DNA of 64,000 nt. It comes from an uncultured Bacteroidales bacterium. GTDB lineage: Bacteria > Bacteroidota > Bacteroidia > Bacteroidales > Paludibacteraceae. Made by a program: the position numbers and the translations under genes. The notes under the pieces are model-generated. The model saw nothing but the letters and a program-made list of their open reading frames with translations, was not told where the DNA came from and did no database searches. The stretch is from assembly GCA_900317345.1 (NCBI GenBank), contig ONGK01000006.1:1-64000 (forward strand). Direction: 5' to 3'. Positions 31,678-40,713 of this stretch are shown here, in pieces. Every line of letters begins with the position of its first letter. The stretch's first letter is position 1.

Positions 31678-32211
31678 CTACATGAGGCTTTTCGCTTCAT
31701 TCTTCAGTTCTTCAAGGGCTTTGTCGGTAGGCGTAGTGCCGTTGGTGGAAAAAGCGGTCAGCAGCGCTGTGACATACGTCTGCGCGTTGGCGTCAGCAGG
31801 GATCTGCGAGGCGATAGAGATGACGAACGCCGCCAACTGGTCACGCGCACCGATGATGAGGTCCCATACCTCGTCGGATACATATACCTGCTGGCTCTGG
31901 TTGTGGTCAAACTCCGCACGGATGGTTTGGAGCAAATACTGCTGCACTTGCCCGACGCTCCAGGTGCTGAGCGCCTTCGGCTCCGCCTTTTGCAACTCAA
32001 GAATCATATGCTCGGGCTTCGTGCGCTCCAGCAGCAATGCCAGCCGCTCGTAGGCGCGCAGACGGATAGGCGAGATGGTCTTCTGGCTCTCGCGCTTCAA
32101 CTCCCATTGGCGTTTCTTCTCCTCATTGCGGAAACCGGTGTACTGAATGAACCAAAAGCCGAAAATCAGCACTACAGCGGTCAAAATAATGGCTAAAATA
32201 GTACCAGTCAT
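31678..32211 (-). CDS. Membrane-anchored DUF7935-like protein
   Basis: 177 residues from the ATG at 32211; the upstream in-frame TTG at 32238 lies within the promoter box and is rejected. One N-terminal TM helix ('GTILAIILTAVVLIFGFWFI') and a cytoplasmic helical domain with 'ISPIRLRAYERLALLLERT' and 'NQSQQVYVSDEVWDLI'. The same family is widespread in Bacteroidota; function unknown. Head of a two-gene operon with the DUF6048-like gene. Confidence 0.75.
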   Translation of the reverse strand: MTGTILAIILTAVVLIFGFWFIQYTGFRNEEKKRQWELKRESQKTISPIRLRAYERLALLLERTKPEHMILELQKAEPKALSTWSVGQVQQYLLQTIRAEFDHNQSQQVYVSDEVWDLIIGARDQLAAFVISIASQIPADANAQTYVTALLTAFSTNGTTPTDKALEELKNEAKSLM

Positions 32212-32235
32212 ATGTATCGTCACATAAATTCGCTG

Positions 32236-32266
32236 CAAAGGTACAACAAATTTTTCGAATTTGCAA
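32236..32266 (-). promoter_or_regulatory. Promoter for the DUF7935-like gene
   Basis: Minus-strand TACCTTTG at 32236-32243, TTG at 32264-32266, 20 bp spacing; leader about 20 nt. Confidence 0.85.
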
Positions 32267-32274
32267 ATAAAATA

Positions 32275-32304
32275 AAAAAATCGCCTCGGTTGAAGCGATT
32301 TTTT
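32275..32304 (-). terminator. Intrinsic terminator after serS
   Basis: Perfect 10-bp arms AAAAAATCGC / GCGATTTTTT around a 10-base loop, 18 bp past the serS stop. It is directly upstream of the next promoter's TTG element. Confidence 0.9.
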
Positions 32305-32322
32305 AATGGTTGCTGGAGTGAC

Positions 32323-33702
32323 TTATCGAATCATGTCATCTCCGAAGAAGGGTTGGAGAGCCTTCGGGATGCGGATGCCTTCTGCACATTGATTGTTCTC
32401 CAGGAGAGCCGCCACGATGCGCGGGAGTGCGAGGGCAGAGCCGTTGAGCGTGTGGCAAAGCGTCACCTTCTTATCCTCGGCACGACGGTAACGGCACTTG
32501 AGGCGGTTAGCCTGATAGGTGTCGAAATTCGACGTGCTGGATACCTCGAGCCAGCGGTGCTGAGCTTCGCTATAGACCTCAAAATCATAGCACAGCGCAG
32601 CGGTGAAACTCATGTCGCCGCCAGAGAGACGGAGGATGCGGTAGGGCAGCTCCAATTTCTGCAGCAGGCCTTCTACATGCGCCAGCATCTCTTTGTGCGA
32701 AGCATCGGAGTGCTCCGGCGTATCGATGCGTACAATCTCAATCTTCGAGAACTCGTGCAGACGGTTCAGTCCGCGTACATCCTTGCCGTACGAACCTGCC
32801 TCACGACGGAAACACTCCGTGTAAGCGCAGTTCTTGATAGGCAACTGTGCCTCGTCCAAAATGACATCGCGGTAGAGGTTCGTCACCGGCACCTCAGCCG
32901 TCGGAATGAGATAGAGGTCGTCCACCTCACAGTGGTACATCTGTCCCTCTTTGTCCGGCAACTGGCCTGTGCCGTAACCCGAAGCGGCGTTAACCACCGC
33001 CGGCGGCATGATCTCCGTATAACCGGCTTTGTTGGCTTCGGCGAGGAAGAAATTGATGAGCGCGCGTTGGAGACGAGCACCCTGACCGATATAAACCGGG
33101 AAACCGGCACCGGAAATCTTCACACCGAGGTCGAAGTCAATGAGGTTGTATTTCTTAGCAAGTTCCCAATGCGGGGCGAGTGGCTCGCCTCCCGAACATT
33201 TCGTTAAGCGTTCGTCTGCGATTTTCTCATCCGTCTCACTATCCCAGTTACGCAGAGCTACTGCTCCGTCCTTGCTGATAGCGTCAATCATCGGTTGGTT
33301 GGGCCAGTTGCCGATTGTCACAGCGAGGTTATCCTCAGCCGAAGCACCTTCGGGCACGATAGAATAGGGTACATTGGGGATGGTGAGCAGCAGTTTGGTC
33401 TGCGCCTCTTCTGCCTCAGACATCTTCTGGTCGTACTCGGCTATCTGGGCTTTGAGAGCACCGGTCTGCGCTTTCGCAGCTTCCGCCTCTTCCTTCTTGC
33501 CCTGCGCCATGAGTGCGCCGATGGACTTGGAAATCTTATTCATCTCTGCCGCTGCGGCATCTTTGGCCTGCTGTGCGGACTTGCGTTCCCCGTCTAGACG
33601 AAGCACTTCGTCTATCGCCTCAGCGGCTCCAGCGAAGTGCTTCTTTTCCAAACCGGCTACGACTTGCTCTTTGCCGTCGTAGATTTGTTTGAGAGTTAAC
33701 AT
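32323..33702 (-). CDS. serS: Seryl-tRNA synthetase
   Basis: 459 residues. N-terminal coiled-coil arm (about 25-105), class II motif 2 'FRREAGSYGKDVRGLNRLHEF' region and motif 3 'TLNGSALALPRIVAALLEN'. Charges tRNA-Ser in the cytoplasm. It is about 30 residues longer than usual owing to an insertion ('AISKDGAVALRNWDSETDE...') between the arm and 'HWELAKKYNLIDFDLG'. Follows rpmA by 3 bp in the conserved rplU-rpmA-serS order. Confidence 0.96.
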   Translation of the reverse strand: MLTLKQIYDGKEQVVAGLEKKHFAGAAEAIDEVLRLDGERKSAQQAKDAAAAEMNKISKSIGALMAQGKKEEAEAAKAQTGALKAQIAEYDQKMSEAEEAQTKLLLTIPNVPYSIVPEGASAEDNLAVTIGNWPNQPMIDAISKDGAVALRNWDSETDEKIADERLTKCSGGEPLAPHWELAKKYNLIDFDLGVKISGAGFPVYIGQGARLQRALINFFLAEANKAGYTEIMPPAVVNAASGYGTGQLPDKEGQMYHCEVDDLYLIPTAEVPVTNLYRDVILDEAQLPIKNCAYTECFRREAGSYGKDVRGLNRLHEFSKIEIVRIDTPEHSDASHKEMLAHVEGLLQKLELPYRILRLSGGDMSFTAALCYDFEVYSEAQHRWLEVSSTSNFDTYQANRLKCRYRRAEDKKVTLCHTLNGSALALPRIVAALLENNQCAEGIRIPKALQPFFGDDMIR

Positions 33703-33705
33703 AAA

Positions 33706-33966
33706 TTACGCCTCTACCGGTTGAATGGATACATACGATTTGTTGTTGCGTTTCTTGCGGAAGGTTACAATGCCATCCACGAGTGCATACAAAGTGTGGT
33801 CAGAACCGATACCCATGTTTTCACCCGGGTTGTGAACCGTACCACGCTGACGTACGATGATGTTACCTGCCTTTGCGAACTGACCACCAAAGATCTTCAC
33901 GCCCAGGCGTTTGCTTTCTGATTCACGGCCGTTCTTTGAACTACCGACACCTTTCTTGTGAGCCAT
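33706..33966 (-). CDS. rpmA: 50S ribosomal protein L27
   Basis: 86 residues with the standard L27 N-terminus '[18 protein letters not shown]' and '[11 protein letters not shown]'-like core ('[15 protein letters not shown]'). Binds 23S rRNA near the peptidyl-transferase centre. There is no N-terminal extension, so no processing is needed. Located between rplU and serS. Confidence 0.97.
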   Translation of the reverse strand: MAHKKGVGSSKNGRESESKRLGVKIFGGQFAKAGNIIVRQRGTVHNPGENMGIGSDHTLYALVDGIVTFRKKRNNKSYVSIQPVEA

Positions 33967-34282
33967 ACTCTGTTGTCCTTTCTTTTAAGCAATAACAATT
34001 TCTCTGACGATGTCCGTTCATTTTACGATAGCCTTTGCGACGTTTCTTGTGGAAGACCAGGATTTTGTCTCCGCGGCACTCGTTGTCGAGCACTTCGCAA
34101 ACGACTTTGGCACCCTTTACATATGGTGCGCCTACTTTTACTTTACCTTCGTTGTCCAGGAGCAGCACGTTCTCAAACTCAACGGTTGCACCCTTCTCGA
34201 GGTCGTTCATACGATTGATGAACAGTTTCTTGCCAGCCTCTACTTTAAACTGCTGGCCTTTCATTTCTACAATTGCGTACAT
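33941..34282 (-). CDS. rplU: 50S ribosomal protein L21, 3' frameshift
   Basis: Residues 1-92 are a normal L21 ('[18 protein letters not shown]' to '[12 protein letters not shown]'). After that the frame reads '[20 protein letters not shown]' into rpmA. Restoring two bases in an AGAG run near 34009 gives the expected end REIVIA-stop at 33985, 18 bp before rpmA. Thus either a sequencing/assembly indel or an extended C-terminus of about 15 extra residues overlapping rpmA by 26 bp. Confidence 0.9.
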   Translation of the reverse strand: MYAIVEMKGQQFKVEAGKKLFINRMNDLEKGATVEFENVLLLDNEGKVKVGAPYVKGAKVVCEVLDNECRGDKILVFHKKRRKGYRKMNGHRQRNCYCLKERTTEYGSQERCR

Positions 34283-34317
34283 TGACGATTGTTTTAATGT
34301 GTTAGGGCGGTGCGGCG

Positions 34318-34411
34318 CGCGCTTTCCAAGCGCGACTTTTACAAGCCTTTCCGTATAAAATAATTTAGCTTTCTTGCCGAACGGCTAAACGGGTGTCGAG
34401 CCATTCGACCG
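34318..34411 (-). promoter_or_regulatory. Structured rplU leader
   Basis: The ~140-nt leader holds three hairpins: CGCGCTT/AAGCGCG (34318-34334, 3-base loop), TTTAGC/GCTAAA (34364-34389), and GTCGA/TCGAC (34395-34409). The last, with its CACCCG flank, is shared with the leaders at 50308-50343 and 52557-52591. Might mediate ribosomal-protein autoregulation; no known L21 leader consensus was checked. Confidence 0.6.
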
Positions 34412-34422
34412 CAAAAAGCGTG

Positions 34423-34453
34423 CAAAGGTACTGCTTTTTTTTGAATTGACCAA
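34423..34453 (-). promoter_or_regulatory. Promoter for rplU-rpmA-serS
   Basis: Minus-strand TACCTTTG at 34423-34430, TTG at 34451-34453, 20 bp spacing. Confidence 0.85.
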
Positions 34454-34484
34454 ATAAATTCTTACTTTTTTTTATTTTTGCACG

Positions 34485-36140
34485 TTATTTTGCTTTCTTG
34501 GAGTGCTTATGAACCTCTTCATGCACGAAAAGTCCGGGTAAGAAAGTTTTCATTGCTCCGTTGATGCACGGTCCGAACATATACAATGGGAACGGTTGCC
34601 ACGGGTCGTATTTCCACTCGACTTTATACTCGCGCGGATGGATGTCTACGGAAGTCGGGTTGCTCTTCGGCAGCAGGCTGTTTGCCACAGAGGTGAAGAA
34701 GTCAGCATTGTTCTTAATCACTTTGTAGGGCACATCATCCTCCTTGTGTACCTTCGCCTCAAAGCCGTGGTACAACATACGGAACGTACCGGTGGCATTG
34801 GTGGTATTACCGGTGTACTCGGTGTCGAGCGTGTCAATCTCGCACTCCATGGTGATGCCGATAAGCGGGCGGATGAAGGGGTTGAGGAACTGCGCAGGTA
34901 TGCTCGTTGCATGGATGTTAAGCGCAAAATCGCTGGACTTGCGCATCGTGAAGCCCACTTTCGCTTTCGCCATACCTTTCTCGATAGGACAAGTGCCCTG
35001 TGCCTTCATCGTGGCGCCCTTCTTGTTGGTGATATTCTCCACTTTAGCCTTAATACCGCCGAGTTTCAGTTTGCCGCGGTTGGTATTCGTGCTTGCGAGT
35101 TCAATATCGAGCGTCTTAATCTCCGCGTCCACATTCCCTACGCGGAAGACTACGGGGATGGCGAGCAGCACATCTTGCGGTGTCGGATACGGATTCTTCG
35201 GCGCATACCGTGTATCACGGAACACATCCATCCGCTCCACTACGGCCTTTGCGCCTTCCAGCGAATAATCTTGGTTCATCGCTTTGTGGAGAGGGTTGAA
35301 GGGCGTGGTCTCTGCGCTGGCGATAGTCATATCGATCCAGGTGCAAGGTTCCTTGACTATATCGCCCAGTTTGAGTTTGGGCATCGTATTGGCAATGCGT
35401 GTCTGGCCGACGGTCAGCGGACCTTGGTTACGCTGTGCGAGGTCGTGCGTCTCAATGCTCATACGCCCATCGGGAAGCATGACGGCAGCATGGCCGAGGC
35501 TGAATTTATAGACAGAGTCATTATAGGTGAATACCGTGTCGCGCACGTCAAAAGCGAGGTCCTCTATGGTGAGCGAGCAACTATCTACCTCCAGGTCGAG
35601 CTTGGTGCGCAGGCTATGCATGTCGAACGCTGCGTTCTTCAGATGGAATTGCATCAACTCGGCTTTCTCCAGCCACGGACTGTTGCGGTGTATCGAGTCC
35701 AGCCTCTCGTCCTTCGGCAACTGTGGGAAGCAGGTCTCAGGGTTCTTGTCGTCCAGCCATAGTTCTACGCTCGGCCGGACAATATAGAGGTCACTTACCA
35801 GCACTTGGTGCTTGAAGAGCATGGAATAGAAGAACCGGCCGACATCGACGCGGTCCACATGGATGTCAATACCCGGCCGCTGCGTTGAGTCTTTCTTGCT
35901 GACCGGTTCACCGCGATAGGTGAAATTGAGGTCGCTCACAGCGGCGGTACCGCTGAACAAACGCACTTGGATAAGACCGCAAGATGCTTTTCCGTATTGC
36001 TCAGGAAGAGCAGCCAGCGCTTTGTCCACCTCTTTCTTGGCCAGATATGAAAGCGCTACGTCTGCGCCCACAAACACCAGAACACTGAGAGTCAACAGGG
36101 CTCCCAGCACGATTAGAGTGATTTTGGTTGTCTTTTTCAT
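34485..36140 (-). CDS. AsmA/DUF748-like envelope protein
   Basis: 551 residues. N-terminal TM helix (about 8-30, 'ITLIVLGALLTLSVLVFVGA') followed by a long beta-rich periplasmic region with 'VDKALAAL...', 'HVDRVDVGRFFYSMLFKHQ' and 'LYIVRPSVELW', typical of AsmA-like proteins involved in lipid transport or outer-membrane assembly. Ends with a Lys/His-rich tail. 32 bp downstream of murG, probably same operon. Confidence 0.78.
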   Translation of the reverse strand: MKKTTKITLIVLGALLTLSVLVFVGADVALSYLAKKEVDKALAALPEQYGKASCGLIQVRLFSGTAAVSDLNFTYRGEPVSKKDSTQRPGIDIHVDRVDVGRFFYSMLFKHQVLVSDLYIVRPSVELWLDDKNPETCFPQLPKDERLDSIHRNSPWLEKAELMQFHLKNAAFDMHSLRTKLDLEVDSCSLTIEDLAFDVRDTVFTYNDSVYKFSLGHAAVMLPDGRMSIETHDLAQRNQGPLTVGQTRIANTMPKLKLGDIVKEPCTWIDMTIASAETTPFNPLHKAMNQDYSLEGAKAVVERMDVFRDTRYAPKNPYPTPQDVLLAIPVVFRVGNVDAEIKTLDIELASTNTNRGKLKLGGIKAKVENITNKKGATMKAQGTCPIEKGMAKAKVGFTMRKSSDFALNIHATSIPAQFLNPFIRPLIGITMECEIDTLDTEYTGNTTNATGTFRMLYHGFEAKVHKEDDVPYKVIKNNADFFTSVANSLLPKSNPTSVDIHPREYKVEWKYDPWQPFPLYMFGPCINGAMKTFLPGLFVHEEVHKHSKKAK

Positions 36141-36172
36141 AATCTAATAATAAATAATGTGATTAAAGTTGA

Positions 36173-37246
36173 CTATTGTTGATTGATGGTCTTCTTTTCC
36201 GCTAAGGCCATGACCTCTTGTGCTATGCGTTTGGCAGAGTCTTTCTGCGCCAACTTGAGCACATTGGTATGCAAAGCCTTGAGCTTCTTGTCGTCCTGAA
36301 TGAGTTCGAGCGCCGTATTGACCAGTTTGTCCGCCGCTTCAGCATCCTTGACCAGTACCGCTGCTTCTTTGTTGACCAGCGCCATCGCATTATGCGTCTG
36401 GTGGTCCTCCGCTACGTTGGGCGAGGGCACCAGGATAGCCGGTTTGCCGAGCAGGCAAAGTTCGCTGATAGACGACGCACCGGCACGCGAGATGACGAGG
36501 TCAGCCTGCGCGTAGCGGTCCGGCATATCAGAGAGGAAATCGTGAATCTCCAGATTGTCGTCAGACAGGTTTTTATATTTGTCGTAGTAATACTTACCGG
36601 TCTGCCATACCACACGGATGCCGGCGGCAGAGAGTTTGTTTGCGCCTTCGGCTATCGCATCATTGATGGTCTTGGCGCCGAGGCTGCCACCTATGATGAG
36701 AAGTGATTTCCGTTTATCGTCTTTGGTTTTCTTTCCGTCCAGCAGGTTCTGGCGAACGGGATTGCCGGTGAGGATGATTTTGTCGGCAGGGAAGAAGCGC
36801 TCCATACCGTCGTACGCCACGCAAATCTTCGCAGCCTTGTTCTTCAGCAGTTTGTTGGTCACGCCGGCAAAGCCGTTTTGCTCCTGAAGCAGGATAGGGA
36901 TACCCATCTTCGCCGCCTGCCACATGGCTGCACCGGAAGCGTAACCGCCAACGCCCACGCCTACATCGGGCCGGAAGTCACGGATGATTTTCTTCACTTG
37001 GTGCAAAGAACGAAGCAGGTCAATGAGCACGGAGATGTTCTTCCATGGTTTGGCTCGGTTGAAGCCGCGCACAGGCAGCCCGACAATCTGATAGCCGGCT
37101 TGCGGCACCCGCTCCATCTCCATACGTCCGAGTGCGCCAACAAACAGTATTTCCGCTTCAGGGTCCAGCTCCTTCAGCGCATTCGCAATACTCACTGCGG
37201 GGAAAATATGTCCGCCGGTTCCCCCTCCGGAAATCAAATATCTCAT
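36173..37246 (-). CDS. murG: UDP-GlcNAc:lipid I GlcNAc transferase
   Basis: 357 residues. 'SGGGTGGHIFPAVSIA' (residues 6-21) is the MurG acceptor loop; 'GVGVGGYASGAAM', 'LLQEQNGFAGVTNKLL' and 'SRAGASSISELCLLGKPAILVP' complete the family pattern, with the UDP-GlcNAc-binding Glu in the last. Makes lipid II on the inner membrane face. Separated from ftsW by an inserted DUF456 gene with 1-4 bp spacing. Confidence 0.97.
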   Translation of the reverse strand: MRYLISGGGTGGHIFPAVSIANALKELDPEAEILFVGALGRMEMERVPQAGYQIVGLPVRGFNRAKPWKNISVLIDLLRSLHQVKKIIRDFRPDVGVGVGGYASGAAMWQAAKMGIPILLQEQNGFAGVTNKLLKNKAAKICVAYDGMERFFPADKIILTGNPVRQNLLDGKKTKDDKRKSLLIIGGSLGAKTINDAIAEGANKLSAAGIRVVWQTGKYYYDKYKNLSDDNLEIHDFLSDMPDRYAQADLVISRAGASSISELCLLGKPAILVPSPNVAEDHQTHNAMALVNKEAAVLVKDAEAADKLVNTALELIQDDKKLKALHTNVLKLAQKDSAKRIAQEVMALAEKKTINQQ

Positions 37247-37250
37247 AGTA

Positions 37251-37724
37251 TCACCATATTGCTTGTATGAGTTGTACGGCCATCAGACCGCAGCACACCA
37301 GTTTGATAATTGTGCCACAGAGAATGCCGATGAAGCTGCCCCATCCGGCGCGTAGTGCCTCTGCCACCTCTTTACCTCCGATTAGTTCACCCAATACGGC
37401 ACCGACTAACGGCCCGACGATGACACCGACAGCACCGAAGAACAGGCCTACAAAGACGCCAAGGGTACTGCCCCAAATGCCGTAGCGTGTGCCGCCGTAG
37501 CGCTTGGTACCCCATGCCGGTACGAAATAGTCCAACACCTGCACGACCAGTGTTATCATGCCCCAAATGAGCAGAAACTGCCAACTGAAATCCACGCGGT
37601 CTGTTGCTTGTGCAATGAGCAGTCCTACATACGACACAGGCGTTCCCGGCAAACCGGGGATGATACAGCCGAGGATGCCTACAAGCATGCATAAACCGGC
37701 TATAATCAATAATGCTATATCCAT
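37251..37724 (-). CDS. DUF456 membrane protein
   Basis: 157 residues, about five TM segments; glycine-rich 'GCIIPGLPGTPVSYVGLL' and 'FVGLFFGAVGVIVGPLVGAVLGEL' are hallmarks of DUF456 (glycine-zipper-like). Function unknown. It sits 1 bp after ftsW and 4 bp before murG, so it is translated with core wall-synthesis genes, where it is not normally found. Confidence 0.88.
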   Translation of the reverse strand: MDIALLIIAGLCMLVGILGCIIPGLPGTPVSYVGLLIAQATDRVDFSWQFLLIWGMITLVVQVLDYFVPAWGTKRYGGTRYGIWGSTLGVFVGLFFGAVGVIVGPLVGAVLGELIGGKEVAEALRAGWGSFIGILCGTIIKLVCCGLMAVQLIQAIW

Positions 37725-37725
37725 A

Positions 37726-38961
37726 TTATTCCAATGTTACGATAGGTACTTCTTCTTCGCTCTCTTCAATCGTCTCTTGTACGCGCTCACGCAGCGCAAG
37801 CTGCTCACGACTCACGCCCATCATAATGCCGAAATAAATCGATGTGATGAGCACACTCGTACCGCCTCGGCTGACAAGCGGCAGCGGCTGTCCGGTCACC
37901 GGCCCAAGACCTACGGCAACGAGCATGGAAATGAGCGCTTGACACGTAATCATAAGCGCTAAGCCCATAGTCATCAGCATGGCCGGCATATCGTTGTATC
38001 GGCTTGACACATTGCAAGCACGGAAGAGAATGGCGAGGTAGAGAAAAATAAGGAACGCAGCGCCGATGATGCCCGACTCCTCTACGATGATGGCGAAGAT
38101 ATAGTCCGCAAAAGCCAGCGGCAGATAGTCCCGCTCTTTGCTGTTGCCGGGCAATACACCGAAAGGAGTTGTGCCGCCGCGGGCGATGGCCACCGCTGCA
38201 TACACTTCCTGTATATTCTCGTCTGTCAGCACATATTTGGAACCGCCGTCGTCCACGAAATGGCGGTCGATTCGGCTAACCCAGGTTGTGGCACGCTTGA
38301 ATGGACCATGCATCTGCCTGCCCGGACGCACAAAGCCGAATTCAACGATGGCATAGCCCAGGCACAGCACCACTATAGCAATACCGACCACAGAGAGCGT
38401 GTACTTCCATGGGATATGTGCTAATATCCATAAGCAGAAGATAATCAGCCCGATAAGCACTGCCGTCGATAGATTCGATGCCATAATCGGCAGCATCACT
38501 ACCGCCGCAATAATGAGCGTACGGAAGAAATACTTGCGTTTGTCATCCTCTGTGCGGATACGTGCCAATTGGTCGGCAATGACGATGATGAGCGACAATT
38601 TCGCCAACTCGGACGGCTGGAAAGTAATACCGGCGATACGGACCCAGCGCGCAGCACCATTGATGGTCACCACAAGCGGGTTGCCCGGAATCATGGTCGA
38701 ATAGACGAGTAGCGTGCTGACCGCCAATAAAAGGTATCCGCCGAAACGCACCCAATAGGAAGGGATATACTGAATTCCAAAAGCCGCAATAACCCCAAGC
38801 ACAATGAAAAACATCTGCTGCCCGATAGGCCCGAGCGCGGAGTGGTGCATGTACACCAACGTAGATGACGCCGAGAATAGCGCAATAATAGCCACAATAA
38901 TCAGGGCGATATACAAACCCCAGAAAGTGCGGTCGATGTTTTGTAAGTTTATCTTTTTCAT
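37726..38961 (-). CDS. ftsW: Lipid II polymerase / division protein FtsW
   Basis: 411 residues from the ATG at 38961, 40 bp after the promoter; the upstream in-frame ATG at 39063 precedes it and is rejected. Ten TM helices; SEDS motifs 'INGAARWVRIAGITFQPSELAK', written here in part as 'GAARWVRIAGITFQPSE', plus 'GVLPGNSKERDYLPLAFADYIFA' region and 'QPLPLVSRGGTSV'. Septal peptidoglycan glycosyltransferase. First gene of the operon ftsW-DUF456-murG-AsmA. Confidence 0.95.
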   Translation of the reverse strand: MKKINLQNIDRTFWGLYIALIIVAIIALFSASSTLVYMHHSALGPIGQQMFFIVLGVIAAFGIQYIPSYWVRFGGYLLLAVSTLLVYSTMIPGNPLVVTINGAARWVRIAGITFQPSELAKLSLIIVIADQLARIRTEDDKRKYFFRTLIIAAVVMLPIMASNLSTAVLIGLIIFCLWILAHIPWKYTLSVVGIAIVVLCLGYAIVEFGFVRPGRQMHGPFKRATTWVSRIDRHFVDDGGSKYVLTDENIQEVYAAVAIARGGTTPFGVLPGNSKERDYLPLAFADYIFAIIVEESGIIGAAFLIFLYLAILFRACNVSSRYNDMPAMLMTMGLALMITCQALISMLVAVGLGPVTGQPLPLVSRGGTSVLITSIYFGIMMGVSREQLALRERVQETIEESEEEVPIVTLE

Positions 38962-39000
38962 TATTGTGTTAAGTTTTAGGTCGTTTGCAGAAAATCGCTG

Positions 39001-39031
39001 CAAAGGTACAATTTTTTTCTGAAACATGCAA
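39001..39031 (-). promoter_or_regulatory. Promoter for ftsW operon
   Basis: Minus-strand TACCTTTG at 39001-39008, TTG at 39029-39031, 20 bp spacing. Divergent to the polyprenyl synthase promoter 20 bp away. Confidence 0.85.
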
Positions 39032-39049
39032 GTTTTTGCGTCATTTCTC

Positions 39050-39080
39050 TTGCGTATATTCAAAAAAAGTAGTATCTTTG
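39050..39080 (+). promoter_or_regulatory. Promoter for polyprenyl synthase gene
   Basis: TTG at 39050-39052 and TATCTTTG at 39073-39080, 20 bp spacing; ATG at 39097. Confidence 0.85.
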
Positions 39081-39096
39081 CACCGGTTTTGGTAAA

Positions 39097-40089
39097 ATGG
39101 ACACGTTAACAGACATACGAAGGCCGGTTGAAAGAGAGTGGAAACAGTTCGAGCGACTGATGGAGCAGAGTCTGCGAGCGGATAACAAACTGCAGCAGGA
39201 GGTGCTTCGTTATGTTGGTTCGCGCCGCGGCAAACAGTTGCGGCCTTTGCTGGTCCTGCTGGCTGCGCAGATTTGTAATCCTATTACCGATAAGACACAT
39301 CGATCCGCTGCGGCTCTGGAGCTGCTGCATACTGCCAGCCTTATCCATGACGACGTCGTGGATAGTTCGGATACGCGCCGGGGTGCCGCGGCTGTGCATG
39401 TCAAATGGTCCAACAAAGTGGCGGTGCTTATTGGAGACTATATGCTGGCGAAGGTCATCGGTCTCGTAGCTGAAGTGCGCAATATCCGTATCCTTGAGAT
39501 TGTATCAAACCTTGGTAAGAGTCTCAGTAGTGGCGAGATGGTACAGTTGCATGTCGGTCAGTCTATGTGGATTGACGAGGAACGCTACTATAAGGTCATA
39601 GAGCAGAAAACTGCGCAGCTCTTCCAAGCTTGCGCGGAAGCCGGAGCAGAAAGCGCCGGTTGCACGTCGCGCCAACGGGCTGCGTTGCGTGAATACGGGC
39701 GGCTTTTGGGCTTGTGCTTCCAGATCAAAGATGATATTTTTGATTATAGTGACCTTGAGGAGATAGGCAAACCGACGATGAGTGACCTGCGTGACGGCAA
39801 AGTAACGCTGCCGCTCATCGAAGCCCTGCGCCGTGCGCCGCAAGATGAAGCGGAGCATATCCGCGAACTCGGGGAAATGCTGGCGGCGCATAGTGAGAGT
39901 CTGGATACGGAGAAAGCGCTGCAAGAAATCAAGGCATTTGTGTTGCGCTTTCATGGCGATGAATATGCGGTACAGCAGATGGTGGCCTATAAAAAACAAG
40001 CCACAGAAGCACTGAGCGTCTTCCGTGACAGTCCCGAGAAAAGCAGTCTCCTTGCCTTACTCGACTACGCCATCAATCGTGTTCAATAG
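39097..40089 (+). CDS. Polyprenyl diphosphate synthase
   Basis: 330 residues. First Asp-rich motif 'LLHTASLIHDDVVDSSDTRR' (DDVVD), second 'FQIKDDIFDY', and 'GKQLRPLLVL' identify a trans-prenyltransferase of octaprenyl or related chain length, supplying quinone side chains. Runs towards sufD: the two 3' ends overlap by 33 bp. Confidence 0.93.
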   Translation: MDTLTDIRRPVEREWKQFERLMEQSLRADNKLQQEVLRYVGSRRGKQLRPLLVLLAAQICNPITDKTHRSAAALELLHTASLIHDDVVDSSDTRRGAAAVHVKWSNKVAVLIGDYMLAKVIGLVAEVRNIRILEIVSNLGKSLSSGEMVQLHVGQSMWIDEERYYKVIEQKTAQLFQACAEAGAESAGCTSRQRAALREYGRLLGLCFQIKDDIFDYSDLEEIGKPTMSDLRDGKVTLPLIEALRRAPQDEAEHIRELGEMLAAHSESLDTEKALQEIKAFVLRFHGDEYAVQQMVAYKKQATEALSVFRDSPEKSSLLALLDYAINRVQ

Positions 40090-40710
40090 CCGTTCACGAA
40101 GAGCTTCGTCACTGATAGTGGCAATCACATCTTTCATAAACGCACCGACCAGCAGTTGGCGCGCTTTTTCTTTACTGATGCCGCGTTGCTGCATGTAGAA
40201 CAATGCCGATTTGTCCAATTGGCCGGTGCTCGCACCATGTGTGGCCTGCACATCGTCGGCATAAATCTCCAACTGCGGCTGAGTGCGCATCTCTGCCGTC
40301 TCGGAGAGTAATAGATTGCGGTTCGTTTGATGCGCTTCCGTCTTCTGCGCATCTTTGGCAATCTTCAAATCTCCGATAAAACGGCCGCGGGAATTATCGT
40401 TTAGCACGAACTTAATCAGCTGGTTTGAAAGGCCGCCTCCTACACTGTGCTGTACATGCGTCTCGGTTTTTACGCATTCCTCATCCTGCAAATAGGCTAA
40501 TGCATACACCTCCGTCACACAGCCTTCGCCTTGTTGCTCAACAATAATTGTATTCAAAATTTCAACGTCTCGAGATCCCGAAGTCTCGAGATTGATAAGG
40601 TGTATTTTTACGTGCGAACCAGCCTCCTGCACAATATGCAGGTCCACTTCCGGTTCGTTCAGAAATACCTTCTCAAATGTTTCTCCGCTATGTAAAGTAA
40701 TAACGCTCAA
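40057..40710 (-). CDS. sufD: Fe-S scaffold SufD, short form
   Basis: 217 residues, half the usual SufD length of about 430. The retained part is the beta-helix and C-terminal signature: 'GDLKIAKDAQKTEAHQTNRN', 'QLEIYADDVQATHGASTGQLD' region and 'FYMQQRGISKEKARQLLVGAF'. The N-terminal helical domain is missing. Lies 3 bp after sufC. No sufB or sufS occurs in the window, so the partner scaffold must be encoded elsewhere. Confidence 0.88.
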   Translation of the reverse strand: MSVITLHSGETFEKVFLNEPEVDLHIVQEAGSHVKIHLINLETSGSRDVEILNTIIVEQQGEGCVTEVYALAYLQDEECVKTETHVQHSVGGGLSNQLIKFVLNDNSRGRFIGDLKIAKDAQKTEAHQTNRNLLLSETAEMRTQPQLEIYADDVQATHGASTGQLDKSALFYMQQRGISKEKARQLLVGAFMKDVIATISDEALRERLLNTIDGVVE

Positions 40711-40713
40711 TGT

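Noticed and set aside
34596..35762. 388-codon plus-strand frame
   Set aside because: Antisense to the AsmA-like gene; composition typical of a shadow frame.
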